Notes: generated by a model from the sequence alone, not told the origin. Shown: positions 17,227 to 26,095, counted from the stretch's first letter. The stretch is DNA of 43,290 nucleotides from Phycisphaerae bacterium (GCA_029260255.1 JAJDDR010000111.1:1-43290), one strand, 5' to 3'. Numbers and translations: made by a program.

Positions 17227-18165
17227 TCACTTCCGCGATACCGCATCGATAACCGTCAGTTCATCATGGTTGGATGCACCGACCGCCGCGCCGTCAAGCT
17301 TGAACAGGTCGATGGGGGGATCGTTCTTGTCCAGAATCAGCGTCGTGTCATCCTGGAGGGACTCCCGAAATGCGCCGAGCTTGTCGAGGAAGATGCGCAG
17401 TTCGGGGTATTCCTCGAACTGCGCGTAAATCTCGCTGATCTTCTTCTGCCCTTCGTTGCGGATCTCGTCGGCCTTGCGTTGGGCGACGGACATGATGCGC
17501 ATCTCCGCGGCCCGGGCGGCCGCGACGATCTGAGCCGCTTGCGCGTTGCCCTCCGCCTCGTAGTTCTTGGCTTTGTTCTCTTCGTTTTTCTTCATGCTGT
17601 CGAAGATGGCCTTGGTGACCGATTCGGGCAGCGTGAGCTTGGTGATGCCGAAGTACTTCACGTCGACGCCGTATTGTTCGCGCCAAACGTCGCGCACCGG
17701 CTCGAGCATCTCGTGCTCCACTTCGCGCAGCTTGCGATTTTCCGGGTTCGTGGAGACGAAGTTCGAGAAATCGTATTGCCCGATGACGGCTTTCTTCTGG
17801 GATCGGATCGCGTTGCGCAGTTGCTTCTCGCCATCCTCTTCGCGCTCGAATCGCTTGTGGAACAGATACGGATCCTCGATCGTCCAGAACGTCGCCGTGG
17901 TGACGATCACGTTCTTGCTGTCGGCGGTGATCGTCTCCTCGGTTCGATCCTCCAGAACGCGGATGCGCGTATCGAACTTGACGACGCTCTGGATCGGCCA
18001 CGGCCATTTGAAGTACAGCCCGGCATCCTGAATGGTGTCGTCGGACTTCTCCCCGAAGGTCTTCTTGATGGCCACCTCGGTGAACCGGACCTGGAACGTG
18101 CACATGTAGAATCCGAGGATCAGGACAACGACGGCCGCTGCCGCCAGCGTGGGTAGATTTCGCAT
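17227..18165 (-). CDS. hflC: SPFH-domain membrane protein, HflC-like (second of three)
   Basis: Band-7/SPFH protein with a single N-terminal membrane helix (about residues 5-25), then the SPFH domain starting at VRFTEVAIKKTFGEK. The segment NEENKAKNYEAEGNAQAAQI to KADEIRNEGQKK is the Ala/Lys/Glu coiled coil typical of HflC. Size (312 residues) and architecture fit HflC, an FtsH protease modulator. ATG 18165 is supported by GAGGAAG about six bases upstream; a TTG at 18195 overlapping the upstream stop is less likely. It is flanked closely on both sides by other SPFH genes. Confidence 0.88.
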   Translation of the reverse strand: MRNLPTLAAAAVVVLILGFYMCTFQVRFTEVAIKKTFGEKSDDTIQDAGLYFKWPWPIQSVVKFDTRIRVLEDRTEETITADSKNVIVTTATFWTIEDPYLFHKRFEREEDGEKQLRNAIRSQKKAVIGQYDFSNFVSTNPENRKLREVEHEMLEPVRDVWREQYGVDVKYFGITKLTLPESVTKAIFDSMKKNEENKAKNYEAEGNAQAAQIVAAARAAEMRIMSVAQRKADEIRNEGQKKISEIYAQFEEYPELRIFLDKLGAFRESLQDDTTLILDKNDPPIDLFKLDGAAVGASNHDELTVIDAVSRK

Positions 18166-18191
18166 GGGTTCTTCCTCTGAGGCGTCACCGC

Positions 18192-20375
18192 TCAAGGCTG
18201 GTGGTCAGGCGCCGCCGGGTTGGACGTTTCGAGATCCAGCGTGGCGCGTTGTTTCGTTTCGTATTCAACGATCAGTTCACTGGGGTCGCCGGTGTAAATA
18301 AACTTGCGCACGCCGGGCAGCGCGTCACGCAACGTGGCGAGGTAGCGGCGCATCTTGAAGAGCTCCGGCGCGGCTACGTACGCGGCGACGTCGTTCTCAA
18401 ACGACCGCAGTTTGCTTTCGGCCGTCGTGACGGCCCGAGCGCGTTCGGCACGAGCCGTCAAGACCGTCACGGCCGCCAGCCCGCTGGTCGGTGCGATGCC
18501 CTTCGCCGGGTTTCCCAGCAACAGGTCATCGACGCGTTGGGCGGCTTCGGCTGCGCGATCGGCGGGTCCTTCGCCGTCGACCGCGTTCGCCGCGCGGTTC
18601 ATCTCACGGATGGCGGCGTCGAGTTCGTTCGCCCGCTCCAGGCTGCCGGTGGCAAACGTCAGGATGCGACTGTGCGCGCCCATGGCGTGTTCGATCGTCG
18701 CCTGCTTGCGGATTTCCGCGGCGATGACCGCTTGATAATTCGCGGCGACCTCGTCGCGTGACGGCGGGTGGGCGTGCAAACCCACCAGGGTGATGGCGAC
18801 GCCCAGGTGCATGTCGTCGCACCGCTGCTGCAAGCTGATCTTCATCTCCCGGCTGAACGCCGCGCGACCCTTGCCCATCAGATATGCCGCGTCGTGACCG
18901 GCGGCGTAATCGGACAGCTCCTGATAGGCGACCGTCTCGAGCACGCGCTCCGGTTCCCGATAGCCGTACAGATGATCGTGGAGATCGCTGATGTGATACT
19001 CGATTGTCGCTGAGACCATCAAGAGGCTCACGCCCACGTCCTCGGCTGACGGTCGCTCCTGCCCCGGCGACGGTACTACGGCAGGATGGCTTTCGATTTC
19101 CTGATTGGCTACGACCATGAGCATCCCGGATACCAGGTGGGTGTGCTCTTCCGTCCACAGCACGGCGTGCCCCATCTCGTGCTCTTCGACTTCGTCGGCC
19201 GAATGATCGTCGACGTGTTCGCGCCGCTTCCACAACTCCTCGTGCTTCGTTCCGACCGTCGTCATGTGCATGCGCTGAACACGGGCACGCACCACGCGGT
19301 CGATCGGCCACGGGTACTTGAGACCGAATCCCGGTCCCAGCGGCGTCGCGCTTGCCTGCTGGATCTTGCCGAATCGTTCGATGTAGGCCTGTTCGTCGAC
19401 GTCGACGATGACGATGCTGGACAGCAGAATCAACGCCACGACGGTCAGCGTGACCAGTGGAAACACCGAACGCTGCAAGAGCTTGTAAAACCACGTGCTG
19501 CTGACTTCAAACCCGAACTGGTAGTTGATCGTGTCCGCGATCGAACGAACGATGCCGCCCGGCTCGCCGAAAAGGGCCAACAAACGGCTGTCGAACGCCG
19601 GACGGATCTCGTCGTCGGTGCGACGCGGCCTATAGAACTCCAGAATGAAGTTCACCGTGAACTCGACGCCGAGCAGCAGCAACATGAACCGAACGACGTA
19701 CGCCGCCAGGGATTCGGCCCAAACCTGAGTCGTCTGGCTGCCCGCCATCGCCATCGACACCGCCAGCACAGTTGCGGTCAGGGCGCTGCCGATCAGGTAG
19801 CTGCCGCCTGCGCGCAGCAGGCGCCAGTTCGGCTGGCGAGACATCCCGATGACATAACGTGCGTACACGAAGCAAACGAACGCCGCCGCCGCCGCGAATA
19901 TCATCGCGATCAGAGGCTGCGGCGAACGGTGCCACCCCACGTCATCCAGTGGCCGACCAACAGGCCACGTCCACGCCAGGAACGTTCCACCCACGTGGTA
20001 GACGATGGTGAGGACCGTGAAAAACGGCAGGAGAAACCGGACCGTCCACGTCAACCTGCGGCGCTCGAGCAGGAGCGATTCATCGGAAGCGTCAAACAGA
20101 TTCGTCGACAAACCGGCGGTTTCCGCGCGCTTTAGTTGTTCGGTCTCCATGTCCTCAAGACGGCTTCGCCGGCGCTGCCTGAACACCAGGAAGAGGATGA
20201 GCCAGATGAGCACGCCACCGAGCAGGTGCCGCGCGACGGCAACCACCGCGTCGGACCGCGTCTCAGACCACAGCCCGACCGTCAGGACGACTCCAAAGAG
20301 AACAAGTTGGATCAACAGCCCGGTGAGACACGCCAGTTGGGCACGCCGGTCACGGGGAGGGGCGGCATCGCTCAT
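18192..20375 (-). CDS. hflK: Polytopic SPFH-domain protein, HflK-like (first of three)
   Basis: An HflK-like protein of 727 residues with an unusual front end. Six predicted membrane helices lie at about 14-36, 44-65, 110-135, 153-176, 191-213 and 225-249, followed by a seventh at 303-325 that leads straight into the SPFH domain (VDVDEQAYIERFGKIQQ, then GPGFGLKYPWPIDRVV). A His/Glu-rich insert lies near 385-420 (for example HEEL, DEVEEHEMGH). A helical/coiled region follows to about 670. Ordinary HflK has one anchor helix and about 350-420 residues. It opens the leftward operon. The family link to FtsH control is known; the role of the extra helices is not. Confidence 0.85.
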   Translation of the reverse strand: MSDAAPPRDRRAQLACLTGLLIQLVLFGVVLTVGLWSETRSDAVVAVARHLLGGVLIWLILFLVFRQRRRSRLEDMETEQLKRAETAGLSTNLFDASDESLLLERRRLTWTVRFLLPFFTVLTIVYHVGGTFLAWTWPVGRPLDDVGWHRSPQPLIAMIFAAAAAFVCFVYARYVIGMSRQPNWRLLRAGGSYLIGSALTATVLAVSMAMAGSQTTQVWAESLAAYVVRFMLLLLGVEFTVNFILEFYRPRRTDDEIRPAFDSRLLALFGEPGGIVRSIADTINYQFGFEVSSTWFYKLLQRSVFPLVTLTVVALILLSSIVIVDVDEQAYIERFGKIQQASATPLGPGFGLKYPWPIDRVVRARVQRMHMTTVGTKHEELWKRREHVDDHSADEVEEHEMGHAVLWTEEHTHLVSGMLMVVANQEIESHPAVVPSPGQERPSAEDVGVSLLMVSATIEYHISDLHDHLYGYREPERVLETVAYQELSDYAAGHDAAYLMGKGRAAFSREMKISLQQRCDDMHLGVAITLVGLHAHPPSRDEVAANYQAVIAAEIRKQATIEHAMGAHSRILTFATGSLERANELDAAIREMNRAANAVDGEGPADRAAEAAQRVDDLLLGNPAKGIAPTSGLAAVTVLTARAERARAVTTAESKLRSFENDVAAYVAAPELFKMRRYLATLRDALPGVRKFIYTGDPSELIVEYETKQRATLDLETSNPAAPDHQP

Positions 20376-20483
20376 GGATTAGGTATCCGTTTCATCCGGC
20401 CCGCCGGCCGTCCGAACACTTTTTTTGCTCGCTGGTCCGCGAACCTCGCCGCGGGCCTGGACGTCTTACTCCTGGTGGGAAGC

Positions 20484-20511
20484 TTGCCCGAGGCGGCGCG
20501 AAGCCTACAAT
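20484..20511 (+). promoter_or_regulatory. Candidate promoter for ABC-2 permease
   Basis: TTGCCC and TACAAT separated by 16 bases, about 80 bases before the permease start, in the gap between two divergent transcription units. This is a match by eye only. Confidence 0.35.
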
Positions 20512-20591
20512 AAAAGAATACGCTTGCCAAGGGAGCCGGGTTCGCGGCAGGCGTTCTTAATCGATTCCTGGCAAGAGTTTGCGTTTCTTTC

Positions 20592-21560
20592 ATGTTCAGA
20601 CCGCTGCTCGGCATCGCCGGAAACACCTTCGTCGAAACGATTCGCCAGCCCATCTACGGCGTCTTGCTGGCAGTTACGGTGCTGCTGCTGATCCTCAATA
20701 TCTTCCTCGCCGGCTTCACGCTCGAGGACGACAACAAACTTCTCATGGACCTGGGCCTCTCTACGATGCTGCTGAGCGGTTTGTTCTTGGCCGCCTTCTC
20801 CGCGACCGGCGTTCTGACCCGAGAGATCGAGAACAAGACGGTACTCACCATCATCAGCAAGCCGATCAGCCGCCCTGTCTTCATCATCGGGAAGTACCTG
20901 GGGCTCATGGGTGCGCAAGGCGTGGCCTTCTACATCACGTTCCTCATCTTCATCCTGTGCATGCACCACCGCGTGTTGATGTACTCCACCGACCCGTTCG
21001 ACTGGCCGGCGATCATCTTCGGGGGCGGAACACTGACACTCGGGATATTCCTCGCCGCGGGCGCTAACTACTTCTATGGCAAGGAGTTCTCGTCGACGGC
21101 GATCGCGCTTGTGGTCCCGCTCCTCACCGTCGGGACGCTGATCACCGCGTTTTTCGACCGCGAATGGGAACCCGTCGATTTCACCCGCGCCTTTGCCGGG
21201 GGGCAACTCGTGATCGCGGCGCTGCTGCTTCTGATGGCCATCATGATCATCACGGCCGTCGCGCTGGCGGCTTCCACCCGCCTCGGACAGCTCATGACCC
21301 TGATGATCTGCATGGCGGTTCTGGTGGCGGGGTTCCTCTCCGACTCCGTGCTGGCGGACGTCAAGGACGATACCTTCGTGGGCGCCGTTGCCTATCGTGT
21401 CATTCCGAACATCAACTTCTTCTGGGTGGTCGACGCCATCACCGCCAGCATCGACGTCCCGGCCGGCTATCTGCTGTACACGTGTGGATACGCGATGCTC
21501 TTCGTCATCGCTTTCCTCGCCATCGGTGTCGCGCTCTTCCAGAGACGCGAGGTCGGCTAG
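20592..21560 (+). CDS. ABC-2 type transporter permease
   Basis: Integral membrane protein of 322 residues with six clear hydrophobic helices and the loop TREIENKTVLTIISKPISRP after the second helix, matching the NosY/ABC-2 permease group and the corresponding loop of the permease encoded at 13279. No ATPase lies on its strand. The nearest ATP-binding gene is in the divergent SPFH operon (14654), so it may share that ATPase or form a two-permease transporter with the other permease; this is inferred. It is convergent with folD, with stops two bases apart. Confidence 0.85.
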   Translation: MFRPLLGIAGNTFVETIRQPIYGVLLAVTVLLLILNIFLAGFTLEDDNKLLMDLGLSTMLLSGLFLAAFSATGVLTREIENKTVLTIISKPISRPVFIIGKYLGLMGAQGVAFYITFLIFILCMHHRVLMYSTDPFDWPAIIFGGGTLTLGIFLAAGANYFYGKEFSSTAIALVVPLLTVGTLITAFFDREWEPVDFTRAFAGGQLVIAALLLLMAIMIITAVALAASTRLGQLMTLMICMAVLVAGFLSDSVLADVKDDTFVGAVAYRVIPNINFFWVVDAITASIDVPAGYLLYTCGYAMLFVIAFLAIGVALFQRREVG

Positions 21561-21561
21561 A

Positions 21562-22458
21562 TCAGCCGTTGAGGCGACGCGGGTCGAATTGGCTGCGGGC
21601 CGCGTCGACCGCGCTGCGCAGCAGAATCGCGACCGTCACCGGACCGACGCCGCCCGGCACCGGAGTGATGGCCGAACATACCTCCGCCACCTCGTCGTAG
21701 CGGACGTCACCGACGGTCTTGAAACCACCGTCACGCGAGTCATCCGGCACGCGGTTGATACCCACGTCGATGACAATCGCGCCTTCCTTGACGTGCTCGG
21801 CGCCGATGAGATGCGGCTTGCCCACGGCGACGATCAGCAGATCGGCGTTACGTGTGTGAGCGACAAGGTCGCGCGTCTCGGCGTGGCAGGCCGTGACTGT
21901 TGCCAATTCGTGCTGCAGGAACAGCGTGATCGGTCGACCCGCGATCGAACCCTGCCCGACCACCACGGCGTCCAGCCCCCGAGGCTCGCACCCGGCGTGC
22001 CGCAGGAGTTCCATCACCGCGAGCGCCGTGCACGGCGCGATGATCGGAGCGTCGTAGAACAAGAGACCGATGTTGGCCGGGTTGACGCCTTCCACGTCTT
22101 TGTACGGATCGATCGCGTATTGCATCGCCGGGGTGTCGATGTGGTCGGGCAGCGGAAGGTTCAGCAGGATGCCGGTAACGTTGTCATCCGTGTTGAGTTG
22201 ATCGATCTTGGAACGGATTTCTCCCTCGGTCGCGTCGACGCCGAGCGCGTGCAACGCGTAGTCGATCTGCACGGAATCGCAATGTCGCGCCTGTGATTTC
22301 GCGTAGAGCGCGCCGGCCGCGGGGTCTCCCACCATCACCGCGTCGAGGCGCACCTTGTGCCCCTCGTCCGCCATCTGTTCCGTCATGACGCTCGTCTGCC
22401 GCTTGATCGCCGCGGCGATCGCCTTCCCGTCAATCACTTTCGCGGCCAACACCAACAC
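21562..22458 (-). CDS. folD: Methylene-THF dehydrogenase/cyclohydrolase-like, variant active site
   Basis: FolD family enzyme of folate one-carbon metabolism (methylene-THF to methenyl-THF to formyl-THF). AAKVIDGKAIA at the start, LLNLPLP, and CSAITPVPGGVGPVTVAILL at the end identify the family; GQGSIAGRPITL is the NADP-binding turn. The Tyr-x3-Lys catalytic motif reads YAKSQ, so Lys is replaced by Gln (residue 56 from this start), and KDVDG reads KDVEG. The human enzyme with Gln at this position keeps dehydrogenase but loses cyclohydrolase activity. The start is uncertain: GTG 22458 gives 298 residues, GTG 22452 follows GGAG, and GTG 22518 overlaps the protease stop. Confidence 0.9.
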   Translation of the reverse strand: MLVLAAKVIDGKAIAAAIKRQTSVMTEQMADEGHKVRLDAVMVGDPAAGALYAKSQARHCDSVQIDYALHALGVDATEGEIRSKIDQLNTDDNVTGILLNLPLPDHIDTPAMQYAIDPYKDVEGVNPANIGLLFYDAPIIAPCTALAVMELLRHAGCEPRGLDAVVVGQGSIAGRPITLFLQHELATVTACHAETRDLVAHTRNADLLIVAVGKPHLIGAEHVKEGAIVIDVGINRVPDDSRDGGFKTVGDVRYDEVAEVCSAITPVPGGVGPVTVAILLRSAVDAARSQFDPRRLNG

Positions 22459-22514
22459 TCCGATTTGTGGGATCCCGAACCGACTGACTTCGCGGGCTCG
22501 ACAACGCGTGTTCG

Positions 22515-24047
22515 TCACCCGCCCGACGCGGACGACGTCATTCTTGCCAACTCAGTCCACACGTAAGGTTGAACATAGTAGGCCGATATCCCGAGGCCGA
22601 CAACGCAAACGGCTATCAGCGTTTTTTTGATCCTGCGTATCGACCGCTCAAACCGCTCGACGCCGCCGGGGTCCGCCGCCAGGCTGTGAAGGAACGCAAT
22701 CCTGCTGGCAATCGACGAATGTCGCCAACTCGGCTCTTCCACCGGAATGCCATTGAGTAGCGCCACCCGATCCAGCGCGGCGGCGAAGATGCTCGCGCCG
22801 GTGGAACACAGCGCGTATGACGGGGCGGCTCTCTCGCCGGCGCCGGCATGCACGCCGCAAGGCACGGAACATCCGGCGTCACCTACAGCGGACACGCACC
22901 GCGCGCCGAACAGGTCCGCCTGACGCTCGAATCGTCTGGAAATAAACCCGAAACCGACCCCCCAAAGTGCGACGATGGCTACGAATCCGGCGCTTTGGAT
23001 GACCGCTTCGTTTAGAAACCGCGGTCCCGCAGCAGCCAGAGACCACCGGTAAAGAAGCTCCATCACGCCCGCCGCGATGAGCATGCTGGCCAACGCGAAC
23101 AACAGGAAAAACTGAATGTGCCGGTGCCGGATGTGCCCGGCTTCATGCCCAAAAACGGCCTCGATCTGCTTGTCATCCATAGACTCCAGGAGTCCGTCCG
23201 ACAGCATCACGAAACGGACCCGCGGAAAAAGCCCCATGACCGCCGCGTTCACCATCATCTGACCACTGCGCCACACGAGGATGTCCCGGCAACGGAGCCC
23301 GATCTTTCCGCACATGCGATCAAGCTCGTCACGCAGAATCCCGCCGGGAAGCGAATGGGTCGTCCAGATGCGCTTCAGAAACAGCGGGGCGACCACGAAC
23401 ACAGCCGCCGCCGAGATGCCCAGCCCGAAATCCGGCAGCCATGGAACCTGCATCGACGCAGGCATTCGGTCCTCGAGGTCACGGGCGATATCGTAGGCAA
23501 TCAAGATCATGGTCATGGGAACGACCACGACCAGCAGTTGGTGCCGAACGTTGAAATCCAGATACGACCTTAGTCCACCCGTCGCGGCTGTCTCCGTCGC
23601 ACACGGCGTGGCCGCGATGCCGGTGTGCAGCCTGAGCAGCCGATCAACAGGGTACGCCGCCACGAGCACCAGGACGCTGCCCACCAGGAACGGTAGGACG
23701 ATGATGATCTCCGCCATCGCCGGTACGATCGAAACCGGACGAAACGAGGCCACCATGTCCGGCCACCCGGTCAACGTGAGGTCGACCGCGAAGGTCGCCA
23801 GAACAATCCACCGGAGCATCAGGGTCGTGCGGTGATAGCGATGCTGCGCGTCCTCCAGACCCCGTGGCTGATCGCGAAGCACGCGAAGCGCGCGCGACGT
23901 TGCCACAGTGCTCAGGAGCCAAACCGCGGCCAGCTGCCCCAGCACGACCAGCCACACTCCCGCGGCAGACGTGACGATCGGGTCGATCGGGCGCTCGCGA
24001 GGCCACCATATCAGAATCGCGAATGCCATGACCACGTGTAAGTGCAT
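22515..24047 (-). CDS. M48-family integral membrane metalloprotease
   Basis: Zinc protease of the HtpX/Ste24 group. The zinc motif HEAGH is at 301-305 and the third ligand is probably E374 in RRFERQADLFGA. Several membrane helices precede the catalytic domain (about 25-45, 78-95, 105-132, 170-187, 208-224), two follow the zinc motif, and one lies near the C-terminus. This is more hydrophobic segments than HtpX has and closer to Ste24-type topology. A Cys-rich stretch (CVSAVGDAGCSVPCG) after the third ligand is unusual. It probably degrades or processes membrane proteins. The stop overlaps the longest open form of folD by four bases. Confidence 0.88.
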   Translation of the reverse strand: MHLHVVMAFAILIWWPRERPIDPIVTSAAGVWLVVLGQLAAVWLLSTVATSRALRVLRDQPRGLEDAQHRYHRTTLMLRWIVLATFAVDLTLTGWPDMVASFRPVSIVPAMAEIIIVLPFLVGSVLVLVAAYPVDRLLRLHTGIAATPCATETAATGGLRSYLDFNVRHQLLVVVVPMTMILIAYDIARDLEDRMPASMQVPWLPDFGLGISAAAVFVVAPLFLKRIWTTHSLPGGILRDELDRMCGKIGLRCRDILVWRSGQMMVNAAVMGLFPRVRFVMLSDGLLESMDDKQIEAVFGHEAGHIRHRHIQFFLLFALASMLIAAGVMELLYRWSLAAAGPRFLNEAVIQSAGFVAIVALWGVGFGFISRRFERQADLFGARCVSAVGDAGCSVPCGVHAGAGERAAPSYALCSTGASIFAAALDRVALLNGIPVEEPSWRHSSIASRIAFLHSLAADPGGVERFERSIRRIKKTLIAVCVVGLGISAYYVQPYVWTELARMTSSASGG

Positions 24048-24136
24048 GAATCACATCGAGTTACGTGTCTCGCGCCGACAGCTCCCCGGCACCCGGCCGC
24101 AAGCGCTGAGCTGGGTCCGCGCCCGTCGCCGCAACG

Positions 24137-24165
24137 TCGACCGGGCCTTCGGATTGCGGTAGATT
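24137..24165 (+). promoter_or_regulatory. Candidate promoter for LTxxQ protein
   Basis: TCGACC and TAGATT separated by 17 bases, about 70 bases upstream of ATG 24236. The sequence resembles the candidate promoter at 31023 in both boxes and in the GCGGTAGA context. Confidence 0.38.
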
Positions 24166-24235
24166 ATCTGCGTCGGTCTTCGCCAGGCGGCGACCATCGA
24201 ACTACCGTGACCGGTTGTACCTGGAGTTTGGTCAG

Positions 24236-25057
24236 ATGAAAAGGTGTGCATGGGGCAGACGTATTCTGCGGACGGCTGTGGGCTCAGCCGCGCTGGCAGT
24301 TGCTTCGGCGGTCGCGGCCGAGCCGGCCGATCGGGATGCCCAAGTCGCGGACGCCGCCCGTAATCCCGAAGCGCACGAACGCGCGGAGTTGCGGGCGATC
24401 CGCACGCTGCAAAAAACCACACTCAAGGAACTTGCACTGGCCCCTGACGTCGCGCGGCGCATCAACGATCTCTTTGACGACCACCATGAACGGGTCAAGG
24501 AGATCCTGCGCACACAAGACGAGAGTCGAGCGGGCAACGAGCGCCGAATGAACGAGTTGCGCGAGGAACTCGAGCGCGTCAAAGGCGAGAGGGACATCGA
24601 AGGTGTCCGGAGGATCCGATCCGAGATGCGCAACCTCGACTCGGGGCGCGTCGCAATACGCCGCGCAGGCATTAAGTTTGACAAGGAGGTCGCCAAGGTG
24701 CTGCCCGAGACGCTGGTCGAGCGGTATCGCCAGCTCTCCAGCCGCTACCGTCACCGCTCGGGACCGGCGCAACGAACCGGACAGGGCATCGGGTCCGTCC
24801 ACCGTATTCTCAGAAAAATCGATCTCACTGACGCGCAGCGAGAGATGATCGCCAAGATCACATCAGAAACGGCGGCAGCGTACGCCGAGGCACGCAACGA
24901 CCCCGACCGCCGGAATCGAGCCGCAACCGAGTTCCGTTCCAAGGTCATGGCGGAGTTGACCGGCGAACAGCGCGACCGATTCATCGAACTCGAGCAGGCG
25001 GAACCGGCGACCCGGCTACCACCGCCCGCGCGCCAACCATCCGACCCGAAAGACTGA
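24236..25057 (+). CDS. Exported LTxxQ-motif protein, Spy/CpxP-like
   Basis: A secreted, almost entirely helical protein of 273 residues. A signal peptide covers about residues 1-28 (basic start, hydrophobic core LRTAVGSAALAVASAVAA, cleavage before EP). Two LTxxQ-type motifs, LTDAQREMI and LTGEQRDRF, resemble those of periplasmic Spy/CpxP-type proteins that bind unfolded proteins or sense envelope stress. The middle is rich in Arg and Glu and likely forms coiled coils; the tail is Pro-rich. ATG 24236 has CTGGAG about nine bases upstream. No two-component partner is adjacent. The family placement rests on the motifs and composition. Confidence 0.7.
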   Translation: MKRCAWGRRILRTAVGSAALAVASAVAAEPADRDAQVADAARNPEAHERAELRAIRTLQKTTLKELALAPDVARRINDLFDDHHERVKEILRTQDESRAGNERRMNELREELERVKGERDIEGVRRIRSEMRNLDSGRVAIRRAGIKFDKEVAKVLPETLVERYRQLSSRYRHRSGPAQRTGQGIGSVHRILRKIDLTDAQREMIAKITSETAAAYAEARNDPDRRNRAATEFRSKVMAELTGEQRDRFIELEQAEPATRLPPPARQPSDPKD

Positions 25058-25261
25058 TCGGTCTGCCGCGGATGCGCTTCGCTTCCGGAAGCTGCGGTCT
25101 GGATGAGACAAAGTGAACGCCCTCCGGAAGATTCTCCGTCGCGGCAGGTGCTTGGACGGTGTGGTCCGGCACCCAAAGCTCCAGCGGCCCCGCGAAACCG
25201 CTCCTCGGCACTCACGGGCGTCGAGTCAATCCGCCAGCCGGGAAGCTCGCCCTCACAGGGG

Positions 25262-25603
25262 CTACGACCCCATATCAAATGCGTTGTCTACGAGTGCCAC
25301 GAGCGCGTCAATGGCTTCGGTCGCGTCCTTGCCTTGGACTTCGATCCGGAGGGTTGTTCCGCAAGTGGCGCCGAGGAGCATGAGTTCCATGGCGCTCTTG
25401 CCGTTGACGATCTCCGACTCGTTCCTGAGAGATGAGACGCGGACGTTGGAATCGAACCGCTGGGCGAGGTCGACGAACTTCATGACCGGCCGGGTGTGCA
25501 TGCCCTCCTTGTGGGCGATGGTCACCTCCCGCACGATCGGCTCGAACGAATCTGCCACGGTTCGCCTCAGCGTACTGGTTGAAAAATGGTCCGCGTCCAC
25601 CAC
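25262..25603 (-). CDS. ptsH: HPr-like phosphocarrier protein
   Basis: Phosphocarrier of the PTS. The active histidine is in KEGMHTRPVMKF (H36 from this start, H13 if translation begins at GTG 25534), and the conserved NGKSAMELMLLGATCG region carries the regulatory-Ser position. The HPr fold starts near residue 24, so the first 23 residues may be untranslated or a short extension; neither start has a strong ribosome-binding site. It lies 18 bases downstream of ptsN, with hpf before that. This is the order of the regulatory (nitrogen-type) PTS clusters, which control cell processes rather than sugar import. No EI or sugar permease is seen nearby. Confidence 0.9.
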   Translation of the reverse strand: MVDADHFSTSTLRRTVADSFEPIVREVTIAHKEGMHTRPVMKFVDLAQRFDSNVRVSSLRNESEIVNGKSAMELMLLGATCGTTLRIEVQGKDATEAIDALVALVDNAFDMGS

Positions 25604-25621
25604 GCGCGCGAAACCGCAGCG

Positions 25622-26095
25622 CTAACTGCCCGCCAAATCGTCGGCTTCTTGGATGAGGTCGATAATCGCCTCCTTGGTGTCGGCCTGTCTGAGAAAGCGA
25701 CGGAAGTTTTCGCGCTGGAGATGGCGGAAGATCTGTTCCATCGCGGCCAGGTGCGCGTCGGGATCGTCCTTGGGGCTGACCAGCAGGACAACGGTAAACA
25801 CCGGCGCCCGATCGAGGGCGGCGAAGTCGACACCCGTGCTCGACCGCCCGATCGTAGCAATCAACTTCTCGATCCCCTCGAACTTGACGTGCGGAATAGC
25901 CACGCCGTTGCCGAACCCCGTGGTGCCCTCATTCTCACGCTCGATGGCGATCTCCGAGATCCTCTCGACTTGAGATGCGTCGATCGCGCCGTGCTCGGCG
26001 AGGGACGTGACCAGCTCCCGGATGACCTGGTCGCGCGCCGTCGCCTGCAGTTCCGGGATCAGTGAATCACATACAAAGAAATCTGTCAGCTTCAT
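25622..26095 (-). CDS. ptsN: PTS IIA-like nitrogen regulatory protein
   Basis: EIIA-Ntr/fructose-type IIA domain protein of 157 residues. The phosphorylated histidine is H69 in GVAIPHVKF; the motif TTGFGNG just before it is typical. It accepts phosphate from HPr and regulates partner proteins (kinases, transporters) in other bacteria. The start ATG 26095 (MKLTDFF) fits the family; the open frame runs 50 codons further upstream but that part is unlike PtsN. No IIB or IIC domain is present. It lies between hpf and the HPr gene on the same strand. Confidence 0.92.
   Translation of the reverse strand: MKLTDFFVCDSLIPELQATARDQVIRELVTSLAEHGAIDASQVERISEIAIERENEGTTGFGNGVAIPHVKFEGIEKLIATIGRSSTGVDFAALDRAPVFTVVLLVSPKDDPDAHLAAMEQIFRHLQRENFRRFLRQADTKEAIIDLIQEADDLAGS

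Noticed and set aside
20398-20433. GC-rich palindrome followed by a T7 run as terminator
   Set aside because: The T run is not directly after the stem and the site lies in a divergent promoter region where no terminator is expected.
24981-25211. 76-codon minus-strand frame between the LTxxQ and HPr genes
   Set aside because: Overlaps the end of the LTxxQ gene, has no ribosome-binding site and no recognised family; the gap is otherwise empty.
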